In this document: positions 31,959-39,678 of the stretch, piece after piece
Numbering within the stretch: the stretch's first letter is position 1
Layout of the letters: every line of letters begins with the position of its first letter
From: Myxococcales bacterium
GTDB taxonomy: Bacteria; Myxococcota_A; Polyangia; Polyangiales; Ga0077539
Assembly: GCA_016793325.1 (NCBI GenBank)
Contig: JAEUKI010000003.1
Span: forward strand, 148,407-212,406
Length of the DNA stretch: 64,000 nucleotides
Direction of reading: 5' to 3'
Position numbers and translations under genes: made by a program
Notes under the pieces: model-generated
Told to the model about the DNA's origin: nothing
What the model saw: only the letters and a program-made list of their open reading frames with translations
The model's database searches: none

Positions 31959-32903
31959 TCAGCCTCCGCGGAGCGTCGCGGCGAGTCGCGCGAGCGCGGC
32001 TTGAATGTCTTCTCCGCCGCTTTGTTGCGCGATCGATCGCGCGCGAGCGACGTCGGGAGCGAGACGCTCGGCGAGCTCTTCGAGCCGCGAGACGAGCGCT
32101 TCGCTCTCGATATCGAGCACACGAAATGAACCCGCAGCGTCGCGCAGGGCGTCGTCGGCGACGCGCACGGACTCCGCGGACGCGGCGGCGCGGGTGACTT
32201 CGTCGGCGATCTGCCTGAGCGCTCCGCGGGCGTCCTCGAGGCTCAGCATCGAGCGCTGCGTGAGCTCGGCGGACGCGCGGAGGGCCTCGCCGATCTCGCG
32301 TGCGCTCATGGCCATGCGCAGCGCGAGTCGTCGGATCTCGTCGCCGAGCCCCCCGAGCGCCCTCGCGACCTCGCCTCCGACGCGCAGCCCTTCGATCCCC
32401 GTGTTGAGGGCGAGGAGCGCGATGCGATCGCCGGTGGCGGCGAGCTCCGCGGTCTCTTGGGCGAGGTCGTCGAGGCGCGTCGAGAGCGGGCGCAGCTCGT
32501 CGGTGCTTCGGTCGAGCGCGAGTCGCTGGTGGTTTCCCGCGTTGGCAGCGCGTTCGACCGCTTCGATGATGGTGTTGGCCCGCGCCGCGACGCCTGCGGA
32601 CTCGTGGGCCGCGCGAACGAGCGTGCGGATACGGTCGAACGCCGCGGAGATCTTCGCGGACGCCGCTGCCGGTGTGGTCGAGGGCGGGCGATACACGAGG
32701 TCTCCCCGCGCGAACGCCTCGATCGCGCCGCGGAGCGCGGTGAGCTCCGCGCTCTCTTCGGCGCTCGGCGAGTGGTCTCGGGGCGCGGGCACTTCGACGG
32801 GCGTTGTCGCGTCGGCGAGCCGGTCGGCGAGCGTGTGGAGGAGCGTTCGAAGGTCGTTCACTGCGTCACCTGAATGGTCGGAAACGATGCAGGGCGCGCT
32901 CAC
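31959..32903 (-). CDS. Soluble methyl-accepting chemotaxis-like protein
   Basis: 314 aa from a GTG at 32903 that overlaps the CheW-like stop (GTGA). No transmembrane helix or periplasmic domain. Almost entirely helical, with an MCP-like hairpin tip read in ALLALNTGIEGLRVGGEVARALGG (broken here as NTGIEGLRVGGEVARA and GLGDEIRRLA). Canonical MCP tips read NIALLALNAAIEAARAGE. It would be a cytoplasmic transducer joining CheW and CheA. Changes at the tip and loss of membrane parts suggest an internal signal. Encoded immediately before the CheA gene (6-bp gap). Confidence 0.75.
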   Translation of the reverse strand: MSAPCIVSDHSGDAVNDLRTLLHTLADRLADATTPVEVPAPRDHSPSAEESAELTALRGAIEAFARGDLVYRPPSTTPAAASAKISAAFDRIRTLVRAAHESAGVAARANTIIEAVERAANAGNHQRLALDRSTDELRPLSTRLDDLAQETAELAATGDRIALLALNTGIEGLRVGGEVARALGGLGDEIRRLALRMAMSAREIGEALRASAELTQRSMLSLEDARGALRQIADEVTRAAASAESVRVADDALRDAAGSFRVLDIESEALVSRLEELAERLAPDVARARSIAQQSGGEDIQAALARLAATLRGG

Positions 32904-33277
32904 AAGAGGCGCGGGCTGCGGCGCATCGCCTCGCGCGCGCGGCGCGCCAGGGTCGATGGTTCGATGAGCTCAGCGCCTTCGGGGAGCGCCGCGGCGAAGC
33001 CGAACACGCTGTCTGCGGCCCAGCCGACTTCGCCGAGGTCGGTGCTCGTGACGATGGCGACGAGCGAGACGTACGCGTCCCGGGCCCCGTCGACGACGTC
33101 GAGCAGCGGAAAGACCCTCCCGCGGTGCGCGAACACGCCGAGCATCGGCTCGTGCTTCGTCGGAAATCCGCTGAGCTTCGGCGACGGGATCACCACGCGA
33201 ACGTCTCGCGCGGCGACGGCGAGCTGCCGGTCCGCGCGTCGAAAGCAGAACACCTCGGGCGCGTGCTGGTCGCTCAA
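32900..33277 (-). CDS. Short CheW-like adaptor
   Basis: 125 aa beginning at TTG 33277, which overlaps the preceding stop codon (TTGA). It contains the CheW SH3-like core: FCFRRADRQLAVAARDVRVVI, GVFAHRGRVFPLLDVVDGARDAY and a VAIVTSTDLGEVGWAADSV strand pair (each motif shorter than the whole domain). CheW links receptors to CheA. Slightly short for the family (about 150 aa) and the receptor-binding N-terminal segment is trimmed. The non-ATG start and overlap make expression dependent on translation of the upstream response-regulator gene. Confidence 0.75.
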   Translation of the reverse strand: MSDQHAPEVFCFRRADRQLAVAARDVRVVIPSPKLSGFPTKHEPMLGVFAHRGRVFPLLDVVDGARDAYVSLVAIVTSTDLGEVGWAADSVFGFAAALPEGAELIEPSTLARRAREAMRRSPRLL

Positions 33278-34992
33278 GCGCTGCTCCTGCGGCGGATCAG
33301 CCGGGCGCGGCGGAGCTGGAATACGGTTTTGCACACGTCGAATGAATTCATGTGCGTCCGCGCGATCAGCTCGTTGATCGTGCGCTGCCCGTCGAGCGCG
33401 TCGAGCACCCGCCGCTCGCTCGGCGAGAGCCTCGCGACGCCGACACTCTCGACCACGCCGTGATCCACGGCGAACACGTCGTCGAACGAGCGGACCTCTT
33501 GTTCGATTTGGCCCCACTCGTCGACGCGGCGAAAGCCCTCGAGCACGAGCGCTTCGACGGGCAGCCCGAGCGCGGCGGCCTCGGCCTCGGGGCGACGGAG
33601 CCCTTGGATGAACTCGAACGACCCGTCGCGCCAGCGGCACACCTCGTAGAGGATCTCGGACGACTGTCGGGTGAGCAGTCGTTCGAGGCTGTCTTTGTCG
33701 AGTCGGCCAGCTTCGATGAGCGCGTCTCCGAGCCGCCCGCGGACGCCCGAGCGCAGCAGTCCGTCGAGCTCGTCGCGCGTGATCACGCCGGCCGCCACCG
33801 CGTAGCGGCCGAGCAAGAACTCGGGCGAGACGTTGCGCGCGAGGGCGAGCTCGATCGAGCCGCGATAGAAGCAGAGCTCGACCGCTGCGTCGCCGCGCTT
33901 GACCGCGAGGACGCCGGTCTGCTGCTGAAATCGCAGCATTTGCAGCACTTCACCGAGCGGGACGAGCTCGATGTCTCCCTCGAGGCCGACGCGCCGGTCG
34001 CGCTCGAGCACGGCGAGCGCTGACTTCACGCTCTCGGCGATCGCATGGAGGTCTTCGGAGTCGAGGCGATCTGCGAGGGTGAGGGCGAGGCGCTTGGGGT
34101 CTTGGGTCGGGAGCGCGCGGCCGATGATTCCGACGAGCGACTGCGCGAAGCGCTCGAGCGCTTCGATCCGACGGTCGGCTTCGGCGATCGCCGCGGAGCC
34201 TTCGCCGGTCACCTCGGAGTCTTCGACGGGGAGCAGCCCGACGACGGTCTGCTCGCTCTCTTCGAGGCCCGCCATCCACGGCGCGACGGCGAGCGTCGCG
34301 TGCGCGGACTCGTCGCGCGCGGTGCGCGGAGGGGTCGGCAGTTGGATCGCTTGCGTCGGCGACGTGTCGAGCCTCGGCCGCGCGAGCACGGTCGCAGATC
34401 GATCTCGTGGAACAGGCGGCGGCGCGAGCGAAGGATCCGCTTGCGGAACGGGCGTGGGCGACTGCGCTCCGACGCGCGCCGCTGCTTTGGCGGTCGGCGA
34501 CGGCGCGGCCGACAATCGTGGTCCCGGGCGGGTCGTCGTGGTCTGCGGCGACGGCGGCGGGATCGACGCGGTGCGGCCGAGCTCTTCGTTGACCAACGTG
34601 ACGGGTTGGTTTGTCGGGCGTGTGTGCGCCGAGAGCGCGTGACCGACGACGGCGAGCAGCGCGTTGGGCTCGAACGGCTTGGTGATCGAGTGCGCAGCGT
34701 GCGTCTGCTGCAGAAATCTCGGGCCGATCACGTCTGCCTTCGCGCTCATGAGCACGAGGGGCAGCGTGCGAAGCGCGGGCATCGCGCGGATCGCCTGCGC
34801 GAGCTGATAGCCGTTGAGTCGCGGCATCACGAAGTCGAGCAGCGCCGCGTCGAAGGACTCTCGCTGCATCAAATCGAGCGCCGCCTGACCATCGGGCGCC
34901 GAGCTCACCTCGTAGCCGGCCTCCTCGAGGATCGAGCGGACGAGACGGCGGATCGTGGCGCTGTCGTCGACGACCAGGACCCGGCCAGACAT
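33274..34992 (-). CDS. Response regulator with PATAN (DUF4388) domain
   Basis: 572 aa. The receiver domain (1-120) has acidic Asp9/Asp10 in LVVDDSATIRR, the phospho-acceptor Asp53 (AALLDFVMPRLNG), Ser83 and Lys105 (SITKPFEP). A Pro/Ser/Thr-rich linker (125-245) follows. A PATAN/DUF4388 domain spans about 345-430 (DIELVPLGEVLQMLRFQQQTG), with a helical C-terminal region. This is the PatA/PixG-type architecture known from cyanobacterial phototaxis and pilus control. As the first gene of the operon it is the likely output of the CheA here. Confidence 0.85.
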   Translation of the reverse strand: MSGRVLVVDDSATIRRLVRSILEEAGYEVSSAPDGQAALDLMQRESFDAALLDFVMPRLNGYQLAQAIRAMPALRTLPLVLMSAKADVIGPRFLQQTHAAHSITKPFEPNALLAVVGHALSAHTRPTNQPVTLVNEELGRTASIPPPSPQTTTTRPGPRLSAAPSPTAKAAARVGAQSPTPVPQADPSLAPPPVPRDRSATVLARPRLDTSPTQAIQLPTPPRTARDESAHATLAVAPWMAGLEESEQTVVGLLPVEDSEVTGEGSAAIAEADRRIEALERFAQSLVGIIGRALPTQDPKRLALTLADRLDSEDLHAIAESVKSALAVLERDRRVGLEGDIELVPLGEVLQMLRFQQQTGVLAVKRGDAAVELCFYRGSIELALARNVSPEFLLGRYAVAAGVITRDELDGLLRSGVRGRLGDALIEAGRLDKDSLERLLTRQSSEILYEVCRWRDGSFEFIQGLRRPEAEAAALGLPVEALVLEGFRRVDEWGQIEQEVRSFDDVFAVDHGVVESVGVARLSPSERRVLDALDGQRTINELIARTHMNSFDVCKTVFQLRRARLIRRRSSA

Positions 34993-35197
34993 CGATTCGA
35001 AGCCTCAACCTTTCTTCGCGCGGAGGTGCGAGCGCTAGACGAGCCCAACGCGAGCGTCTAGCGGACGGGCGCAAGTAGACCCCCTATGCCTCACGCGTGG
35101 CAAGAGTCAGCTTTGCCAGACCTTCGGAGAAACTTCGGGTTGGCAGCATTCTCGACGGTGTTGGTCCGATGGGTTTAGGGTGCCGCCCGACGCGGTG
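34993..35197. promoter_or_regulatory. Divergent promoter region, che-type operon and pyrRB
   Basis: 205 bp separating the divergent operons. It should contain both promoters and any PyrR-responsive leader. The pyr side shows an imperfect pair CTTCGG-AGAAA-CTTCGG near 35131-35147, a direct not inverted repeat, and no clear terminator/antiterminator pair was found. No small gene is supported. Confidence 0.35.
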
Positions 35198-35779
35198 ATG
35201 GACCCTCCCAACGCACGAATTGTGATGGACGCCGACGAAATCGCCCGCGCGCTCAGGCGTATCGCTGGTGAGGTGACCGAGCGAAACCGCGGGGCGGAGG
35301 CGCTGTGCCTCGTCGGGGTTCGGCGCGGCGGTGTTCCGCTCGCGTATCGGCTGCGGGTGCTGCTGCGAGAGCTCGAGGGCAGAGATGTTCCCGTCGGGAC
35401 GGTGGACATCAATTTGTATCGCGACGACCTCGGGGCCTCGCGCGCCGCGCCCGTCGTGGGACGAAGCGACATTCACTTCGAGCTCGACGGCCGCGTGGTG
35501 CTCCTCGTCGATGACGTCCTCTACACGGGGCGCACCGTCCGCGCGGCGATCGACGCGCTGATGGACTACGGTCGACCGCGCGCGGTGCAGCTCTGCGCCC
35601 TCATCGATCGAGGCCACCGCGAGCTGCCGATCGCCGCGGATTTCGTGGGTCGCGTCGTGGCCACCGCCCGCGACGAGCGCGTGGATGTCGTGCTCGACGC
35701 AGAGGACGGGAGCCCCGATCGCGCAGAGGTTCGCGGGACGAACAAGGACCCAAACGCCGCGGAGGGAGGCGCGCCGTGA
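35198..35779 (+). CDS. pyrR: PyrR bifunctional regulator / uracil phosphoribosyltransferase
   Basis: 193 aa from ATG 35198 (GTG 35180 and ATG 35225 are alternatives). It has the PRTase signature [19 protein letters not shown], the N-terminal [13 protein letters not shown] typical of PyrR, and [13 protein letters not shown]. PyrR binds UMP and the pyr mRNA leader in many bacteria, attenuating transcription, and also converts uracil plus PRPP to UMP. Immediately upstream of pyrB with overlapping GTGA, as in classical pyr operons. Whether RNA binding is retained cannot be told, since no clear leader hairpin pair is evident. Confidence 0.92.
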   Translation: MDPPNARIVMDADEIARALRRIAGEVTERNRGAEALCLVGVRRGGVPLAYRLRVLLRELEGRDVPVGTVDINLYRDDLGASRAAPVVGRSDIHFELDGRVVLLVDDVLYTGRTVRAAIDALMDYGRPRAVQLCALIDRGHRELPIAADFVGRVVATARDERVDVVLDAEDGSPDRAEVRGTNKDPNAAEGGAP

Positions 35780-36708
35780 CGAACAAGCACTTGCTCGACA
35801 TCGAGACGCTCGACACGCAGCGCATCGTGCAGTTTCTGGATACGGCCGAGGTCTTCTTCGACGTCTCGCGTCGCAAGGTCCGAAAGGTCCCGACGCTCCG
35901 CGGCAAGACGGTGATCAATCTCTTCTTCGAGGCGTCGACGCGCACGCGGACGTCCTTCGAAATCGCTGGAAAACGCCTTAGCGCCGACGTCGTCAACGTG
36001 TCGTCCTCGGGCTCGAGCGTGAGCAAGGGAGAGACCCTCCTCGACACCGTGAAGAACCTCGAGGCGATGCGCCCGGACGTCCTCGTGATCCGTCACTCGT
36101 CGAGCGGAGCGCCGCACTTCGTCGCGAAGCACACGACCGCCAGCGTGATCAACGCGGGCGACGGGACGCACGAGCACCCCACGCAGGCGCTGCTCGATGC
36201 GTTTACGATTCGCCGCTCAAAAGGCTCGATTCGCGACCTCGTGGTGACCATCACGGGGGACGTCACCCACTCGCGCGTCGCGCGTTCGAACGCGCACTTG
36301 CTCGCCAAGCTCGGCGCGCGGGTGCGCGTGTGCGGTCCGCGCACCATGATGCCGCCGGGGATCGAGCGGCTCGGCGTCGAGGTCTTCGACGACTTCGCCC
36401 GCGCGGCCGAGGGCGCGGACGTGCTCATGATGTTGCGCATCCAGCGTGAGCGGATGGGCGAGGTTCTGTTTCCGACGGCGCGCGAGTATTCGCGGCAATT
36501 CGGCCTCGGAAAGCGCGTGCTCGCCATGGCGAAGCCCGACGCCATCGTGATGCACCCCGGCCCCATGAACCGCGGGGTCGAGATCGATCCCGAGGTCGCC
36601 GACGGCCCGCAGAGCGTGATCCTCGACCAAGTCGAAGCGGGGGTCGCCGTGCGCATGGCGACGCTCTACCTGCTCGCAGGCGAGGCGGGACAGAGCCCGT
36701 TGTCCTGA
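35776..36708 (+). CDS. pyrB: Aspartate carbamoyltransferase catalytic subunit
   Basis: 310 aa from GTG 35776, overlapping the pyrR stop and preceded by a strong GGAGGGAGG site. Makes N-carbamoyl-aspartate from carbamoyl phosphate and aspartate, the committed step of pyrimidine synthesis. The carbamoyl-phosphate loop [13 protein letters not shown] and the second-strand [10 protein letters not shown] are present. The [11 protein letters not shown] segment carries aspartate-side residues. No regulatory subunit (pyrI) is present nearby. PyrR plus PyrB in one transcript implies uridine nucleotide control. Confidence 0.95.
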   Translation: MTNKHLLDIETLDTQRIVQFLDTAEVFFDVSRRKVRKVPTLRGKTVINLFFEASTRTRTSFEIAGKRLSADVVNVSSSGSSVSKGETLLDTVKNLEAMRPDVLVIRHSSSGAPHFVAKHTTASVINAGDGTHEHPTQALLDAFTIRRSKGSIRDLVVTITGDVTHSRVARSNAHLLAKLGARVRVCGPRTMMPPGIERLGVEVFDDFARAAEGADVLMMLRIQRERMGEVLFPTAREYSRQFGLGKRVLAMAKPDAIVMHPGPMNRGVEIDPEVADGPQSVILDQVEAGVAVRMATLYLLAGEAGQSPLS

Positions 36709-36766
36709 ACGATGCAGCGATAGGATGTACGGGGGCGCGGGCGTTGCGGTGTACACTCGCGAGGCT

Positions 36767-37672
36767 ATGGCGTCGATTCCACGAGCGCGGCGCGCGCCTC
36801 GCAACGCGAGTCACAACTCCGCCGACACTCTCGCGTTGCTCTACGACGAGCACGGGCTGTCGACGACGGAGTACATCATCGTGCTCGCGCTCATCGCGGT
36901 CGGAGCGATCGCCGCGTGGCGAGGATTCGGCGCGAGCGTTCGCTCGAAGGTGAACACGGGCGGCGGTGAAATCGCAGACCTCGCGGGCGGCGCGAGCGGC
37001 GGCGGCGAAGGCGCTGGCGGCGGTTCGGGCGACTTCGCGGGCGGCGGCGGCGGATCGAGCTCGAGCGCGGGCGGCGGAGGCTCGGGATCGAGCGCGGGCG
37101 GCGGTTCGGGCAGCGCGAACGGCGGAGGCTCGGGCGGCGCGAACGGCGGCGGCGCGGGGAGCGGCGGCAACGGAGCGCAAGCGAGCAACGGCTCCGGCGG
37201 CTCCGGCGGAGCCAACGGAACCAACGGCGCTGCTGGATCCGGCGGCGCCAGTGGCCCGAACGGAGCGAACGGAGCGAACGGTGCCAACGGCGGCAACGGC
37301 GCCAACGCGGCGCAGAGCAACTCCAACGTGTCGCAGGGCGGTACCTCGGACATCGACCGCGCGAACGAAGCGCTCGACCGTCAGGCCGCAGAAGAGCTTC
37401 GCGCGCGTCGCATGGTGGCCTTCGGCGTGGCGGCGATCTGCCTGCTCAGCCTCATCGGCCTCGCGATCTACAACCAGTATCGAGCCAAGAAGATCCGCGA
37501 AGAAGCGGCCCGACAGAAGGACCTCGCGGCGCGACAAGCGGCGTATGCGCAGGGGCTCGACGGCGCGTCCATGAGCATGACGCCTCCGCCGCCGACGATG
37601 GGCGGAGGAGCCGCTGCACCCGCGACCGACAGCTTGGCAGACATCACCATCCCGCCTCCACCCAAGGTGTGA
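36767..37672 (+). CDS. Class IVb pilin-like glycine-rich membrane protein
   Basis: 301 aa from ATG 36767. Near residue 29 it has DEHGLSTTEYIIVLALIAV, i.e. Gly, four residues, then Glu-Tyr before a hydrophobic helix. This matches the Flp/class IVb prepilin peptidase site (G-X4-E-Y). The next 130 residues (about 65-195) are Gly/Ser/Asn repeats such as GGGGSGSSAGGGSG. A second membrane helix (about 210-232, MVAFGVAAICLLSLIGLAIY) and a charged, Pro-rich tail follow. A real Flp pilin is 50-80 aa with one helix, so this is a chimera. The stop overlaps the start of the MYXO-CTERM gene. Function unknown. Confidence 0.6.
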   Translation: MASIPRARRAPRNASHNSADTLALLYDEHGLSTTEYIIVLALIAVGAIAAWRGFGASVRSKVNTGGGEIADLAGGASGGGEGAGGGSGDFAGGGGGSSSSAGGGGSGSSAGGGSGSANGGGSGGANGGGAGSGGNGAQASNGSGGSGGANGTNGAAGSGGASGPNGANGANGANGGNGANAAQSNSNVSQGGTSDIDRANEALDRQAAEELRARRMVAFGVAAICLLSLIGLAIYNQYRAKKIREEAARQKDLAARQAAYAQGLDGASMSMTPPPPTMGGGAAAPATDSLADITIPPPPKV

Positions 37673-39678
37673 ACATGACCTCGCGCACCCAACGACCCTG
37701 GACTGCGCGACGATCGCGCTCTGTGGCCATCGCGGCGATCTCCCTCGGGATCGTCGGCGCGCTCGCGCGAGACTCGGCGGCGCAGAGCGTCGCGGACCTC
37801 GACCCACATATTCGAGTCACCGCATCAGCGATGCCGAATCCGACGATCACCCTCCGGTGGAACGCGTCGACGGTGGCGCAGAATTTCATCGTTCGGCGCC
37901 GTGACGATCCAGGGGACGCGTTCGCGATGGTCGCGATGCTGGGCGCGACGGCCACGAGCTACGAGGACCGCGGCGTGATGCCGGGACGCACGTACGAGTA
38001 CGCCGTCCAGCGGCGCTCGATGACGGGCGCGACGCTTGCCAGTGGCGAGGCGTACGTGCTCGCGGGGATCGACGTTCCCTTTCGCGACGATCCGGGCGTG
38101 GTCGCTGTGGTGATCGACGAAGAGACCGCGGCGGCCAACGCGATGAAGCTCTCGCGGTACGAAGAGGACCTGCGCGCGGACGGCTGGAGCGTCGAGCGTG
38201 TCACGGTGCGACGAATGGACCCTCCGCCGATGGTGCGCGCTGCGCTGCAGCGGCTCGCGATGACGCACGCGGAGCGCTTCAGCGCCGCGGTGCTGATCGG
38301 CGCCGTTCCCAGGGCTTTTTCGGGCAATTTGAGGCCTGATGGCCACGCGGATCACGAAGGCGCGTGGCCCGCGGACGGCTACTACGGCGACCTCGACGGC
38401 AACTGGACGGACACGCGCGACTACGGCGGAACCAACTTCAACGCCAACCGCGCGGGCGATGGAAAGTTCGACCCATCGTCGTTGCCGTCGACACTCGAGA
38501 TCGCGGTGGGCCGCGTCGACGCCGAGGGCATGACCGCCTTCAACGCGATGCCCGCGGAGCTCATCGGGCGCTATCTCGATCGCAACCACGCGTATCGCGT
38601 GGGCGAGTTTGCTCCGCGGCCTCGCACGTGGGTCACGGACTCGTTCGGCTACTTCAACGGCGAAGCGTTTTCGCGCGCCGCGTGGCGGGACGGAAACGTG
38701 GTGTTCGGCGCCGATCCCGAGTCGGGCCGACCGTTCTTCGATGCGCTCGAAGACCCCGCGGGCGGCTACGCGTTCGCCTTCGGTTGCGGCGGTGGAAACC
38801 CGCAAGGCGCAGGCGGCGTCGGCAGCACGATGGACTTCGTGCGGCGCATGCCTCGCTCGGTGTTCGTCGGTCTCTTCGGCTCGTACTTCGGCGACTGGGC
38901 GTACGCGAACAACTTTCTTCGCGCGCCGCTGTTCGCGCAGCCCGGAGCGCTCGCGTCGCTGTGGTTCGCGCGGCCGTGGGCGCACCTGCATGGCCTCGGC
39001 GCGATGCGATCGTTCGGCGACGAGTTTCTTCGAACGGTTCAAGGCACGGGCTACGACATCGGCGTCGCGCGCATGGGCGTGCATCAGGGACTCATGGGCG
39101 ACCCGACGCTGCGGATGTTCACCGTGCGGCCGCCCACGATGCTTCGCGCCAACGCGACAACGGACGGCGTCGCGCTCACATGGGGGCCGTCGCCCGAGTC
39201 TGGCCTCGTCGGCTATCACGTGTTTCGTGTGCGCGCGTCGGAGGCCGATCGCGTGGCGGCCGAGCGCATCACGATGACGCCCGTGACCGAGACCTCGTTC
39301 GTCGATCGCACGGCGACGGCCGCGATGGAGTACCGCTATCGCGTCGTCGCGGTGGGGCGCGCGAGCACGGGCTCGGGGACGTTTCACAATCACTCATTGG
39401 GCGTGATGGCGACGGTGACGCCGCTCGCACCGGCGCTCGACGCGGGCGCGGGCGACGGTGGGACGATGCCCGCAGGTGACGGCGGTGCGGACGCGAGCGC
39501 GCCTTCGAGCGACGCGTCTTCCGATGGGTCGACGCGGCCTCCGTCGATGGGAGGGTGTGGCTGCGCGACGCCGACGCGTTCGCGTGCGCCGTGGCGGGGT
39601 GCGATCGTCGCGATCGCGATGGGCGCGATGATCAGCGCACGTCGTTCACGACGCGGGCGCGGTCGAAGCGACGGGTGA
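37669..39678 (+). CDS. Secreted C25-peptidase-like, FnIII-containing MYXO-CTERM protein
   Basis: 669 aa from GTG 37669, overlapping the upstream stop (ATG 37675 is an alternative). After a signal peptide come an FnIII-like module (about 45-120), a gingipain-type core (YYGDLDGNW, then EIAVGRVD), a second FnIII-like module (about 490-590) and an Asp/Ser linker. The C-terminal 37 residues (GGCGCATPTRSRAP, a hydrophobic helix, then RRSRRGR) fit the MYXO-CTERM sorting tail cut by myxosortase. The catalytic regions read FAFGCGGGN and LFGSYFGDW where active C25 enzymes have GHG and SC-x-x-GD, so it is probably a pseudo-peptidase or adhesin. Predicted on the cell surface. Confidence 0.7.
   Translation: MNMTSRTQRPWTARRSRSVAIAAISLGIVGALARDSAAQSVADLDPHIRVTASAMPNPTITLRWNASTVAQNFIVRRRDDPGDAFAMVAMLGATATSYEDRGVMPGRTYEYAVQRRSMTGATLASGEAYVLAGIDVPFRDDPGVVAVVIDEETAAANAMKLSRYEEDLRADGWSVERVTVRRMDPPPMVRAALQRLAMTHAERFSAAVLIGAVPRAFSGNLRPDGHADHEGAWPADGYYGDLDGNWTDTRDYGGTNFNANRAGDGKFDPSSLPSTLEIAVGRVDAEGMTAFNAMPAELIGRYLDRNHAYRVGEFAPRPRTWVTDSFGYFNGEAFSRAAWRDGNVVFGADPESGRPFFDALEDPAGGYAFAFGCGGGNPQGAGGVGSTMDFVRRMPRSVFVGLFGSYFGDWAYANNFLRAPLFAQPGALASLWFARPWAHLHGLGAMRSFGDEFLRTVQGTGYDIGVARMGVHQGLMGDPTLRMFTVRPPTMLRANATTDGVALTWGPSPESGLVGYHVFRVRASEADRVAAERITMTPVTETSFVDRTATAAMEYRYRVVAVGRASTGSGTFHNHSLGVMATVTPLAPALDAGAGDGGTMPAGDGGADASAPSSDASSDGSTRPPSMGGCGCATPTRSRAPWRGAIVAIAMGAMISARRSRRGRGRSDG

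Noticed and set aside
35131..35147. A PyrR-type attenuator hairpin upstream of pyrR
   Set aside because: CTTCGG occurs twice in direct, not inverted, orientation, so it does not form the needed hairpin. No terminator/antiterminator pair was found.
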